A DNA stretch of 35,000 nucleotides. It comes from Deinococcus budaensis (GTDB lineage Bacteria > Deinococcota > Deinococci > Deinococcales > Deinococcaceae). The stretch covers positions 85,001 through 120,000 of the forward strand of contig NZ_JACHFN010000009.1 of NCBI RefSeq assembly GCF_014201885.1. The letters run 5' to 3'. The notes beneath the pieces were generated by a model. The model ran no database searches and was not told the DNA's origin. It saw only the letters and a list, made by a program, of their open reading frames with translations. Positions 13,692 through 26,824 of the stretch are shown piece after piece. Made by a program: the position numbers and the translations under genes. Position 1 is the stretch's first letter; each line of letters starts with the position of its first letter.

Positions 13692-14651
13692 ATGATCGAG
13701 ACGCTGGTCGGAAACACGCCGCTGGTCCAGCTGCGCCGGGTGGTCGAGCCGGGCATGGCCGACGTGTTCGTGAAGCTGGAGGGGCAGAATCCGGGCGGGT
13801 CCATCAAGGACCGCACCGCGCTGGGGCTGGTCGAGGACGCCGAGCGCCGGGGCGCACTGAGGCCGGGCGGCACCATCGTCGAGCCGACGAGCGGCAACAC
13901 CGGCATCGGGCTGGCGCAGGTCGCGGCGGCCAAGGGCTACCGCCTGATCCTGTGTATGCCCGCCCAGATGAGCGAGGAACGCAAACGGACCCTACAGGCC
14001 TACGGGGCCGAACTGGTTCTCACCGACCCCGAGCGCCGGATGCTCGCCGCCATCGAGGAAGCCGAGCGCATCGCCGCCGAGACGGGCGCCGTGATGATGG
14101 GCCAGTTCACCAACCCCGCCAACCCGCAGACCCACGAGCGCACCACCGGCCCCGAGCTGTGGGGGCAGATGGAAGGCCGCATCGACGCTTTCGTGTACGG
14201 CTCGGGCACGGGCGGCACCATCAGCGGGGTGGGGCGGTTCCTCAAGCGGCAGGACCCCAGTATCCGGGTGATTGCAGTGGAGCCTGCCCGCAGCAACGTC
14301 CTCTCGGGCGGCGAGCGCGGCGAGCACGGCTTTCAGGGCATGGGGCCGGGCTTTATCCCCGCCAACCTCGACCGCTCGGTGATCGACGAGGTGATTCCGG
14401 TCTGGGAGGAGGACGCCTATCCGCTGGCCCGCCGCCTCGCCCGCGAGGAAGGCGTCTTTGTCGGCATGAGCAGCGGCGCGATGGCCTGGGCCGCCCTGGA
14501 GGTGGCCCGCCGCCTGGGGCCGGGGGGGCGCGTGGCGACCATCGCCTGCGACACGGGCGCGCGCTACCTCACGACCAGCCTCTTTCACCCGGAGCGGACG
14601 GGCACGCCGCAGGGGTACCAGCCGTACTCGCGGGAGCGGGTGGAGGAATAG
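13692..14651 (+). CDS. cysK: cysteine synthase (O-acetylserine sulfhydrylase)
   Basis: The 319-residue PLP enzyme begins with the VGNTPLVQL block. It has the PLP lysine in GGSIKDR (K39), the asparagine loop [12 protein letters not shown], the phosphate-binding loop [12 protein letters not shown] and a C-terminal GMSSGA plus ACDTGARYL. It makes cysteine from O-acetylserine and sulfide. The MGPGFIP segment favours CysK over CysM, though some members use O-phosphoserine and the choice cannot be settled by eye. A longer frame from 13659 exists, but the leaderless -10 and homology both pick 13692. A terminator follows. Confidence 0.92.
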   Translation: MIETLVGNTPLVQLRRVVEPGMADVFVKLEGQNPGGSIKDRTALGLVEDAERRGALRPGGTIVEPTSGNTGIGLAQVAAAKGYRLILCMPAQMSEERKRTLQAYGAELVLTDPERRMLAAIEEAERIAAETGAVMMGQFTNPANPQTHERTTGPELWGQMEGRIDAFVYGSGTGGTISGVGRFLKRQDPSIRVIAVEPARSNVLSGGERGEHGFQGMGPGFIPANLDRSVIDEVIPVWEEDAYPLARRLAREEGVFVGMSSGAMAWAALEVARRLGPGGRVATIACDTGARYLTTSLFHPERTGTPQGYQPYSRERVEE

Positions 14652-14674
14652 CCTTCAGCCGCCAGCCGGAACTG

Positions 14675-14706
14675 CAAAAGCCCCAGCCTGAGCCGGGGCC
14701 TTTTTC
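14675..14706. terminator. bidirectional terminator between cysK and DUF937 gene
   Basis: GCCCCAGC (14680-14687) pairs with GCCGGGGC (14692-14699), with one mismatch and a CTGA loop. TTTTT follows on the plus strand, and AAAA precedes it, giving a T-run on the minus strand too. Confidence 0.75.
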
Positions 14707-14724
14707 TTGGGCTGATCGCTCTCC

Positions 14725-15561
14725 CTACCGCCTGCGCCCCCCGAACATGCCGATCAGGTCGTTCAGGGCATTGCCGTCGCCGTCACGGTCGAGGACGCTG
14801 TTCAGGGTGCCCACCATGCCGCCGAGGTTGCCCTGCTGGCCGCTGCCCATCTGCCCGGTGCCAGGGTGGCCCGGCAGTCCGAAGGGATTTTGCTGATCCT
14901 GCTCGTGGCGGTAGCCGGGAATGACCTGACCGCCGCCGAGGCCGCCTTCCATCCCGCCGCGCTGCTCGTCGCCCTGGCCGTAGCCGGGGGTTTGCTGGGG
15001 CTGTCCGCCGCCCAGCATCCCGCCGAGGCCACCGCCCATGCCGCCTCCCGCCGCACCGCCCCCGATCAATCCGCCCAGGATGCTGCCGATGTCGAAGCCG
15101 CCCATGCCCCCCGCCTGACCGCCCAGCGGGCCGCCCATCTGGCCCATGCCGCCTGCCTGGCCCTGACGGCGACGGCTGAGGTAGGCCAGCACCAGGGGCG
15201 CGGCCATGGAGAGCAGCTGCATGGCGAGCTGCGGGTCGATTCCGGCGCGGCGGCTGACGGCCTGCGCGGCGGCCTGCTGCTGCCCGCCGAAGACCTTGCC
15301 CAGAATCCGCTGGCCCTCGGAGGGGTCGGGCGCCTGACCCTGCCCGAAAAGGTCGAGGGCGCGGCCGTCGTGCTGGTCGAGCGCTCCCGCGAGCGACTGG
15401 GCGCCCTGGGGGTCCTGGGCGTTGCGGGTCATCGCGCCGAGCAAGAGCGGGATGGCCGCTTCCATCGCCGCCTCGGTCTGCTGGGGCGAGGTGCCGAGCC
15501 GCTGTCCAAGGGTGTTCTGGGCCTGGCCCATGCCGCCGAGCATATTGAAAATGTCCATCAT
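14725..15561 (-). CDS. DUF937 domain protein with Gly-rich tail
   Basis: The 278-residue protein has an N-terminal DUF937 (YidB-like) helical domain, about residues 1-125: MDIFNMLGGMG, TEAAMEAAIPLLLGAMTRNA, GQRILGKVFGG, LLSMAAPLVLAYLSRR. A long Gly/Gln/Met-rich low-complexity region (about 130-250) follows, then a C-terminal VLDRDGDGNALNDLIGMFGG motif. DUF937 function is unknown. The first of two adjacent ATGs (15561) lies 9 nt after AGGAGG and is chosen. Its segment FDIGSILGGLIGGGAAGGG is hydrophobic but probably not a membrane helix. Confidence 0.85.
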   Translation of the reverse strand: MMDIFNMLGGMGQAQNTLGQRLGTSPQQTEAAMEAAIPLLLGAMTRNAQDPQGAQSLAGALDQHDGRALDLFGQGQAPDPSEGQRILGKVFGGQQQAAAQAVSRRAGIDPQLAMQLLSMAAPLVLAYLSRRRQGQAGGMGQMGGPLGGQAGGMGGFDIGSILGGLIGGGAAGGGMGGGLGGMLGGGQPQQTPGYGQGDEQRGGMEGGLGGGQVIPGYRHEQDQQNPFGLPGHPGTGQMGSGQQGNLGGMVGTLNSVLDRDGDGNALNDLIGMFGGRRR

Positions 15562-15690
15562 GGTGGGGTTCCTCCTGGAGAAAAAGGGGTGGGGGACTGC
15601 CCCCGCAGCGTAGCCCCCCCCGGTGGAAAGCGGGGGAGCGGAGGTTGAGGGTTCGCTGAGCTTCCGGGCAAGGGGAGGGTACGCTGGGAC

Positions 15691-16068
15691 ATGACCCGCC
15701 CCGCGCTGTCCACGCCGAGCCTGCTGACAGTCTTTCTCACGGCGGTCACCCTGTTCGTCGTGCTGGCCCTCGCCGCGCGGCCTGGGCATGACGCCCTGCG
15801 GCTGGCGCTGATTGGCTGGCGCTGATTCTTCCGACGCTGTTGCCTCTGACCTGGTGCGGCGCCGTGCTGTGGCGCTCGCGCGGGCGCGGCAGCCTGCCCT
15901 GCCGCTCAACCTTTTCTCTTGGCTGTCCTCGCCCTGCCGGTCGTACAGACGCTGGGGCGGGTGGCGCTGCTCGCAAACGGGCAGCCTCTGCACAGGCTGG
16001 ACGCCGCCGCCCTGGCCGTGGGCGCCCTCGCGCTGCTGGCGCTGCCTTTCGTCCCCATGAAACGCTAG
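15691..16068 (+). pseudogene. small membrane-protein gene broken by two frameshifts
   Basis: ATG at 15691 opens a hydrophobic frame (SLLTVFLTAVTLFVVLALAA) that hits TGA at 15823-15825. The stop is caused by an exact tandem duplication of GGCTGGCGCTGATT (15800-15813 and 15814-15827). With one copy removed, the frame runs on as LRLALILPTLLPLTW and on to about 15903. There a further one-base shift returns to the original frame, which continues as FLLAVLALPVVQTLGRVALL and ends in PFVPMKR and TAG at 16066. The restored product would be about 120 residues with perhaps four membrane segments; its family is not recognised. TACGCT 5 nt before the ATG may be a -10. A sequencing or assembly error remains possible. 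Confidence 0.65.
15800..15827 (+). repeat. exact 14-bp tandem duplication
   Basis: GGCTGGCGCTGATT occurs twice in direct succession (15800-15813, 15814-15827). As 14 is not a multiple of three it shifts the reading frame of the surrounding membrane-protein gene. Confidence 0.95.
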
Positions 16069-16071
16069 CCT
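16066..16071 (+). promoter_or_regulatory. -10 box, leaderless start of 3-methyladenine glycosylase gene
   Basis: TAGCCT ends 7 nt before the ATG at 16079. Its TAG is also the stop codon of the upstream broken gene. Confidence 0.6.
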
Positions 16072-16078
16072 CCTGCCC

Positions 16079-16681
16079 ATGCCCGCTCCCCTCTCCCCCG
16101 CCTTTTTCGACCGTGATCCGGTGCGGGCCGCGCGTGAACTGCTGGGCGCGACCCTGGTGCGCGTGCTGCCGGGCGGCGAGGTGCTCGCAGGCCGGGTGGT
16201 CGAGGCGGAAGCCTACGACTGCCTGCGCGACCCCGCCTGCACCGCCGGACGCTTTCACGCCGTCCGCACGCTGGCGATGGCGATTGCCCCCGGCCACTGG
16301 CTGTTCTGGACGGCGCACGGCCACCCCCTGCTGCAAGTCGCCTGCCGGGAAGAAGGCGTCTCGGCCAGCGTGCTGATCCGGGCGCTGGAGCCGCTGGAGG
16401 GCCTCGGCCACATGCTGACCCACCGCCCCGTCAGCCGCGAGCGTGAGCTGACCAACGGCCCCGCCAAGCTGGTCTACGCCCTGGGCCTGAATCCCGAACA
16501 GATCGCCGGGCAGCCGGTCAACGGTCCAGCCCTGCATCTCCTCCCTGGTCTTCCCGTTCCCGACGAACAGGTCGGGATCACCGCCCGTGTCGGGCTGCTG
16601 GCGGGGAAGAACCTGCCGTGGCGCTTTCTGATTCGGGGCAATCCCTGGGTGTCGCCCGGCGTGCCCAGCATGGAGCTGTGA
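16079..16681 (+). CDS. DNA-3-methyladenine glycosylase (AAG/MPG family)
   Basis: The 200-residue protein fits the Aag family of base-excision enzymes. It has FFDRDPVRAARELLGATLVR at the start, the catalytic glutamate block VVEAEAYD (about residues 40-47), SVLIRALEP, RELTNGPAKLVYALG and ITARVGL. It removes 3-alkylpurines or similar damaged bases by flipping them out. The middle part departs from the usual form: where many members have an asparagine-containing NVV stretch, it reads LLQVACR, and the usual ASHS/RN motifs are only loosely kept (DPACTAGRFHAVRT). Activity spectrum may therefore differ. Start fixed by the leaderless -10. Confidence 0.88.
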   Translation: MPAPLSPAFFDRDPVRAARELLGATLVRVLPGGEVLAGRVVEAEAYDCLRDPACTAGRFHAVRTLAMAIAPGHWLFWTAHGHPLLQVACREEGVSASVLIRALEPLEGLGHMLTHRPVSRERELTNGPAKLVYALGLNPEQIAGQPVNGPALHLLPGLPVPDEQVGITARVGLLAGKNLPWRFLIRGNPWVSPGVPSMEL

Positions 16682-16703
16682 GGGGTCGCCCAGCCCCACC
16701 CGC

Positions 16704-16709
16704 TACCCT
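16704..16709 (+). promoter_or_regulatory. -10 box, leaderless start of AlkX-like gene
   Basis: TACCCT ends 6 nt before the ATG at 16716. No Shine-Dalgarno sequence is present. Confidence 0.55.
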
Positions 16710-16715
16710 CCCTCC

Positions 16716-17816
16716 ATGTCCCCCACGCCCGCCGCCCTCCGCGCCCTCGCCCACCGCACCCTGGCCCGACAGCCCTCCGTTCAGGCAGCCCTGAACAGCA
16801 TGGGCTTCCTTCAGGCCGACCCCATCCGCGCCCCCGCCCGTGCCCAGGACCTGACCCTGATGCAGCGGGTACGCGGCTACCGGGCGGGCGACCTCGAACG
16901 CCTCTACCCCACGCTCGATGCCGAGGAAGACATGCTTCCCAACTACGGCTTCGTGACCCGCGAGGTCCAGGCCCTGCTGCACCCCCGCGAACTCCCCGAG
17001 ACTCGGCTGGAGCGTGAACACCCGGGGCTGCTGGAAGGGGTCCGCGCGCTGGCAGGAGAGCGCGGCGAGCTGCATCCGCGCGACGTGGCGGCGGCGGTCG
17101 GGCGGGGCCGGGTGGTCAACGCCTGGGGCGGGCAGTCGGCGGCGAGTACCCGCGCGCTCGATACGCTGCACCGCCGGGGAGAACTGCGGGTCACCCGGCG
17201 CGTGGGCGGGGTGCGGCTCTACGGCCCGGCGCCCCATCTGGCGGCCCTGCGCGCGCAGCCGCTCCCCACGCCCCAGCGGCTGCGCGGGGCCGTTCATCTG
17301 CTCGCCGCCCTGTACGGCCCGCTGCCCGAAGCCAGCCTGGGCTACCTCGTCGGCCTCTCGCGCTTCGGGTTGCCGCACCTGCACGGTGACCTGCGCTCGG
17401 CCTTCCGGGTCGCCGTGCGGGAGGAGCTGACGGGCGCAGAGGCAGGCGGCCTGCGCTATGTGTGGCCCGCCGACTGGAACCCGGACGCGGCCCCCACCCC
17501 GCGCGGCGTGCGGATCGTGGGGCCGTTCGACCCGCTGGTGTGGGACCGCCGCCGCTTCGCCCACCTGCACGGCTGGACCTACCGGCTGGAGGCGTACACG
17601 CCCGCCGAGAAACGCCAACTGGGGTATTACGCGCTGCCCGTCTTTCAGGCGGAGAGGGCCGTGGGCTGGGCCAACCTGAAGGGAGAAGCGGGCGAGCTGC
17701 GGGCCGAGCTGCACTGGGTGCCCGGCGTGCGCGAGACGGCGGCCCTGCGCAAGGGGGTGGAGGCCGAGCTGGGCCGCTACCGGCGGTTCCTGGGCCTGGA
17801 GGCGCGCGAAAGCTAA
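16716..17816 (+). CDS. AlkX/YcaQ-type DNA glycosylase (winged-helix HTH_42 family)
   Basis: The 366-residue protein matches the AlkZ-like/YcaQ family of crosslink and bulky-adduct DNA glycosylases. Near the N-terminus LQADPIRAPARAQDLTLMQR carries the Q-x-D catalytic motif (Q33, D35) typical of the YcaQ/AlkX branch; the AlkZ branch has Q-x-Q. Other blocks are RGYRAGDLERLY, MLPNYGFVTRE, a winged-helix region with LRVTRRVGGVRLYGP, and GPFDPLVWDRRR near the C-terminus. Enzymes of this family unhook alkylated bases, including interstrand crosslinks. The gene sits 34 nt after another glycosylase gene, each with its own promoter. Length is close to the family norm (about 370-410). Confidence 0.85.
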   Translation: MSPTPAALRALAHRTLARQPSVQAALNSMGFLQADPIRAPARAQDLTLMQRVRGYRAGDLERLYPTLDAEEDMLPNYGFVTREVQALLHPRELPETRLEREHPGLLEGVRALAGERGELHPRDVAAAVGRGRVVNAWGGQSAASTRALDTLHRRGELRVTRRVGGVRLYGPAPHLAALRAQPLPTPQRLRGAVHLLAALYGPLPEASLGYLVGLSRFGLPHLHGDLRSAFRVAVREELTGAEAGGLRYVWPADWNPDAAPTPRGVRIVGPFDPLVWDRRRFAHLHGWTYRLEAYTPAEKRQLGYYALPVFQAERAVGWANLKGEAGELRAELHWVPGVRETAALRKGVEAELGRYRRFLGLEARES

Positions 17817-17828
17817 GGCGGCGCCAAC

Positions 17829-18794
17829 TCAGCCCCAGCCCTGCCACGCCTCCGTGACCCGGCGCAGCGCCTGCCTCACCCCACTGCCGCTCCCCTCCCC
17901 CTGGGCCTGCCGGGCGGTGGACAGCACGTTCAGCGCCAGGCCCGCGTGCTCCTCGGCGGCAAGCTGGGCGGGCGTGAGGGTCAAGCCGCGCGCGGCGAGT
18001 TCGGCCCGGTAGCTCTCCCGCAGGCCGGGGCCGAGACGGGCCGACTCGGGCGCCTCCAGCCGCACGTGCAGCAGGTGGGCGAGGTCTTCTCCCAGGGGGG
18101 CCGCGTGCGTCTGCCCGTAGTCGATCAGGATGGGACCGCTCAGGATGGGCGCGCCGCCTTGCAGCGGCCACAGCACCTGCCCCGCGTGGATGTCCCCGTG
18201 CGCCAGCGTGACGCCGGAGGTGGCGGCCAGCAGCTCAGGCAGGCGTGAGGCGGCCTGGGTCACGGCCCGCGTCCCGGCGGCGCTCCCACCTGCCGCCCGC
18301 CCCAGGCGGGCCGCGCGGCGCCCGGCCGACGACGCGCTCCAGCCCCACTCGCCGCGCAGCTCGGCGTGGTTCCACCAGAAGGCGTGGTGGCGGGCGAGCA
18401 GCCGCGCGACCGCGTGCAGGGCGGCCTCGCGTTCGGGGTCACTGGCAAAGGCGCCCCAGCCGAGGGTCGCCGCCGTCAGGTCGGTGGTGACGAGGTGGGC
18501 GCGCCAGTGCCGGGGGTCGAGGGCCAGGTGCCGCAGCGGGGCGTGCGGCACCGGCGAGAGCGGCGCGAGGTCGCGCAGGTAGGCCCCCTCGCGCGCCAGC
18601 CGCCGGTAGGCCCGCTCGTCACGCCACCCGGCGGGCAGGTACTTCAAAAAGAGGGGGCCATGCCGGGTCGTGTAGCGGGCAAAGGCAGCTCCCTCCCCCA
18701 CCCAGGCTTCCAGGCGGCGGCGCGGACCCGGAAAGGCGGCGCGCAGCTCGCGCGGCCACACGCGCGAGGAGACGGCGGGACCGCGCCCGCGCAT
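17829..18794 (-). CDS. aminoglycoside phosphotransferase (APH)-fold kinase
   Basis: The 321-residue protein has an APH-type kinase core. GPLFLKYLPAG near residue 46 has the ATP-binding lysine, LAHGDIHAGQVLW is the catalytic loop, and ILIDYGQTH carries the metal-binding aspartate. The catalytic-loop asparagine of most members is glutamine here, as in some maltokinase-like proteins. Substrate is unknown; small-molecule or fructosamine-type kinases share the fold. Start is uncertain: ATG at 18794 follows GGCGGGG, while a TTG at 18833 would begin 4 nt after the upstream gene's stop and add 13 residues. It probably shares a transcript with the Gly/His-rich protein gene upstream. Confidence 0.8.
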   Translation of the reverse strand: MRGRGPAVSSRVWPRELRAAFPGPRRRLEAWVGEGAAFARYTTRHGPLFLKYLPAGWRDERAYRRLAREGAYLRDLAPLSPVPHAPLRHLALDPRHWRAHLVTTDLTAATLGWGAFASDPEREAALHAVARLLARHHAFWWNHAELRGEWGWSASSAGRRAARLGRAAGGSAAGTRAVTQAASRLPELLAATSGVTLAHGDIHAGQVLWPLQGGAPILSGPILIDYGQTHAAPLGEDLAHLLHVRLEAPESARLGPGLRESYRAELAARGLTLTPAQLAAEEHAGLALNVLSTARQAQGEGSGSGVRQALRRVTEAWQGWG

Positions 18795-18837
18795 CGCGTC
18801 CCCGCCGTCTTGCAGGAGGTGAGGCAGCCGCAAGCGC

Positions 18838-19122
18838 TCAGGCGATCAAGGAGACCAGCCCGGCCAGCGAGGCCCCGGCGAGCGCCGCCCCCACCACGAA
18901 GGCGCCCAGACAGCCCAGCCCCCCCCGGCGCCGCCCGACCTGCCGGTAATGCCCGCCGCGCCCGTAGCCGCCCCGGTGGCCGCTGCTGTGGCTGTGGCCC
19001 AGAGCGCCCCCCAGAAAGCCACCCCGGTGCCCGCTGCTGTGGCTGCGGCGCCCGCCGAGGAAGCCCCCGCGCCGGTGGCCGCTGCGGCTGAACGAAAAGG
19101 ACCCGCCAGAAAATCCACTCAT
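18838..19122 (-). CDS. Gly/Ser/His-rich small membrane protein
   Basis: The 94-residue product has three degenerate copies of S-G-H-R-(R)-G-G-F-L-G-G between residues 13 and 55 (SGHRRGGFLGG, SGHRGGFLGG, SGHRGGYGRGG). A basic Arg/Gly stretch follows, then one C-terminal membrane segment, GCLGAFVVGAALAGASLAGLVSLIA. I recognise no family. The ATG at 19122 lies close after GGGGAG. The His-rich repeats could bind metal or be structural; that is a guess. It is divergent from glmM and ends just before the kinase gene. Confidence 0.65.
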   Translation of the reverse strand: MSGFSGGSFSFSRSGHRRGGFLGGRRSHSSGHRGGFLGGALGHSHSSGHRGGYGRGGHYRQVGRRRGGLGCLGAFVVGAALAGASLAGLVSLIA

Positions 19123-19213
19123 GCTCCCCGGTACGCGGGGGCACGCGCGCGGGTTCCCGGCGGGCGCGAGACCCGACTCCGGAAATGCCACGCCTGCGGC
19201 CCAGGCACGCGCG

Positions 19214-19219
19214 TATCAT
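19214..19219 (+). promoter_or_regulatory. -10 box, leaderless start of glmM
   Basis: TATCAT ends 6 nt before the ATG at 19226. No ribosome binding site is seen. Confidence 0.6.
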
Positions 19220-19225
19220 CCGGCC

Positions 19226-20560
<1,335 letters not shown>

Positions 20561-20592
20561 GCGAAAGCGGCCCCGCGCCGCCCTCACAACAA

Positions 20593-20605
20593 CGACACAG
20601 TGTCG
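20593..20605. promoter_or_regulatory. 13-bp palindrome, candidate operator
   Basis: CGACAC-A-GTGTCG is a perfect odd palindrome centred about 50 bp upstream of the expected transcription start of the flavodoxin-like gene. It has the look of a regulator site; no regulator gene is adjacent. Confidence 0.4.
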
Positions 20606-20637
20606 GAAAGGGTGCGGCCAGCCCGGGGCTGCCGGTC

Positions 20638-20643
20638 TAAGCT
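20638..20643 (+). promoter_or_regulatory. -10 box, leaderless start of flavodoxin-like gene
   Basis: TAAGCT ends 6 nt before the ATG at 20650. There is no Shine-Dalgarno sequence. Confidence 0.55.
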
Positions 20644-20649
20644 GGCCGT

Positions 20650-21381
20650 ATGCCCGAACAGACCCGGCCGGACTACAGCGACCTGCGCGCCCTGCTGGTC
20701 AACTGCACCCTCACGCCCTCGCCCGCGCCCTCGCACACCCAGGCGCTGCTGGACGTGTGCCGCGCGATTCTGCAAAGGCAGGGCGTGACGGTGGACGTGC
20801 TGCGGGCGGTGGACCACGACCTCGCGCCGGGCGTGTATCCCGACATGCGCGAGCACGGCGCCGCGCACGACGAGTGGCCGGAGGTGTACCGCCGGGTCCA
20901 GGCCGCCGACATCCTGGTCCTGGGCAGCCCGATCTGGCTGGGCGAGCGCTCCTCGGTCGCCTCGCGGGTCATCGAGCGGCTCTATGCGCACTCGGGCGAA
21001 CTCAACGCGAAGGGGCAGTACGTCTTTTACGGCAAGGTCGGCGGCTGCATCGTCACCGGTAACGAGGACGGCATCAAGCATGTCGGGATGGGCGTGCTGT
21101 ACAGCCTGCAACACCTCGGCTTCACCGTCCCGCCGCAGGCCGACGCCGGATGGGTGGGCGAGGCCGGACCCGGCCCCAGCTACGGCGACGAGCAACCCGG
21201 CGGCGGCCGGGTGGGCTTTGACAACGATTTCACCCAGCGCAACACCACCTTCATGACCTGGAACCTGCTGCATTTTGCCCGGATGCTGAAGGACGCGGGC
21301 GGCGTGCCCGCCCACGGCAACCAGAAGACCGCCTGGGACGCCGGGCAGCGCTTCGACCACCCGAATCCCGAGTACCGCTGA
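20650..21381 (+). CDS. flavodoxin-fold NAD(P)H-dependent oxidoreductase
   Basis: The 243-residue protein has the FMN-reductase-like flavodoxin fold. LLVNCTLTPSPAPSHTQALLD near residue 15 occupies the FMN phosphate-loop position, ADILVLGSPIWLGERSSVASRVIERLY follows near residue 90, then GKVGGCIVTGNEDG. It should bind FMN and reduce quinones, azo or nitro compounds, but the substrate is unknown. A C-terminal extension with TTFMTWNLLHFARMLKDAGG is characteristic of the iron-sulfur-flavoprotein-like subgroup without the cysteines. A 13-bp palindrome upstream suggests dedicated regulation. Confidence 0.87.
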   Translation: MPEQTRPDYSDLRALLVNCTLTPSPAPSHTQALLDVCRAILQRQGVTVDVLRAVDHDLAPGVYPDMREHGAAHDEWPEVYRRVQAADILVLGSPIWLGERSSVASRVIERLYAHSGELNAKGQYVFYGKVGGCIVTGNEDGIKHVGMGVLYSLQHLGFTVPPQADAGWVGEAGPGPSYGDEQPGGGRVGFDNDFTQRNTTFMTWNLLHFARMLKDAGGVPAHGNQKTAWDAGQRFDHPNPEYR

Positions 21382-21627
21382 CCCCTGTTCGTCCCTCTCC
21401 ATGGCCTCCGCTGGCGCTGTCCCCGGTCAAGAGGCCGGACCAACAGGGCCACGTCCTGATCCACGCCGCTCGCCCGACCAGGACAGTCCGACTCGGCTCT
21501 CATCCCTTCTGCAAAGGCCTGTCCTTCCATGAGAAGACCATGTGACGCCGGACAGATCGGCCTCTCCTCGTCTGAGACGCAGATACGCCAGGGAAGCTGA
21601 GATTTTCAGCGTCTGGGAGTGGGAGCG

Positions 21628-21651
21628 GATTGTGAACAATTGAGCGCAATC
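21628..21651. promoter_or_regulatory. 24-bp imperfect palindrome, candidate operator
   Basis: GATTGTG and CGCAATC (one mismatch) flank a 10-bp centre containing CAATTG. The layout resembles operators of helix-turn-helix repressors. It lies about 80 bp upstream of the probable lipoprotein-gene transcription start. Confidence 0.35.
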
Positions 21652-21694
21652 ATCAGGGGGGTGCGACCTTCCTCACAGGCGACGTGAAGACACG

Positions 21695-21722
21695 TTCAAT
21701 CTTCTAATGCTGGTCTTATAAA
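21695..21722 (+). promoter_or_regulatory. probable promoter of the metalloprotease lipoprotein gene
   Basis: TTCAAT (21695-21700) and TATAAA (21717-21722) are spaced by 16 bp. The transcript would have a leader of about 80 nt, unlike the leaderless genes around it. CGGAGG at 21786-21791 is too far from the ATG to be an ordinary ribosome binding site. Confidence 0.4.
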
Positions 21723-21812
21723 AATCTTCATTCTGTGCTTATCTTCGGAGGGCGGCCTGTGGCCTTCCCGCTGGGAGGCGTTTTGCGGAGGTTCGCAGAA
21801 ACGGCCCCCCCC

Positions 21813-22967
<1,155 letters not shown>

Positions 22968-23005
22968 GCGCCCGCTGCCGCTCCGGACGCCCCAGGCGGC
23001 GACAG

Positions 23006-23011
23006 TAGAAT
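23006..23011 (+). promoter_or_regulatory. -10 box, leaderless start of polA
   Basis: TAGAAT ends 7 nt before the ATG at 23019. This selects the second of two nearby ATGs (23010 overlaps the box itself). Confidence 0.6.
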
Positions 23012-23018
23012 GCTCGGC

Positions 23019-25799
<2,781 letters not shown>

Positions 25800-25818
25800 C
25801 GTGCCGGACAGCACGGGA

Positions 25819-25857
25819 GGGGCCGCCTGCGTACCTGTGCAGCAGGCCCCCTTTATC
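25819..25857 (+). terminator. terminator of polA
   Basis: GGGGCC (25819-25824) pairs with GGCCCC (25845-25850), with a further CTGC/GCAG pairing inside, followed by CTTTATCT. It sits between convergent polA and darA. Confidence 0.65.
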
Positions 25858-25874
25858 TGGGGGAGGCAGGCCCC

Positions 25875-26208
<334 letters not shown>

Positions 26209-26211
26209 GGC

Positions 26212-26217
26212 AGGATA
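26212..26217 (-). promoter_or_regulatory. -10 box, leaderless start of darA
   Basis: On the minus strand TATCCT ends 7 nt before the ATG at 26204. Confidence 0.6.
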
Positions 26218-26274
26218 GCAGAGCCGCCGTGACGGGCAGGTCAACGGGGCCGCGCTGCGGGCCAGCGCCACAGC

Positions 26275-26294
26275 AAAAGCCCCCTTGCGGGGGC
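26275..26294 (-). terminator. terminator of the winged-helix regulator gene
   Basis: Read on the minus strand, GCCCCC and GGGGGC (26279-26284 with 26289-26294) form a tight 6-bp hairpin with a 4-nt loop, followed by TTTT. It lies 26 nt after the gene's stop. Confidence 0.75.
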
Positions 26295-26320
26295 CTGGGG
26301 GGATGCGGGCAGCGGCGTGC

Positions 26321-26824
<504 letters not shown>

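Larger units (their letters stand above)
21382..21812. other. 431-nt intergenic region with palindromes and lower G+C
   Basis: No convincing gene is found; open frames on the minus strand here have poor codon character. Visible items are nested inverted repeats (AGACGC 21575-21580 with GCGTCT 21609-21614; GCTGA 21596-21600 with TCAGC 21606-21610), a GATTG...CAATC inverted repeat at 21628-21651, and an AT-rich promoter-like segment near 21695-21722. The region is noticeably richer in A+T than the rest of the window from about 21600 on. Confidence 0.6.

Noticed and set aside
15814..15904. Programmed ribosomal frameshifting as explanation of the broken membrane-protein gene
   Set aside because: The first shift is fully explained by the exact 14-bp duplication; there is no slippery heptamer at that point, and two shifts of opposite sense would be needed.
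21382..21640. Remnant of an insertion sequence or transposase
   Set aside because: No frame gives transposase-like residues, and no terminal inverted repeats with target duplication are visible.
21628..21651. True lac operator
   Set aside because: It shares GTGA and CAATT-like pieces but not the order of the lac operator; kept only as a generic palindrome.
22968..23018. Radiation/desiccation response motif upstream of polA
   Set aside because: No sequence close to the known palindrome TTATGTCATTGACATAA was seen here or before other repair genes in the window, judged by eye.
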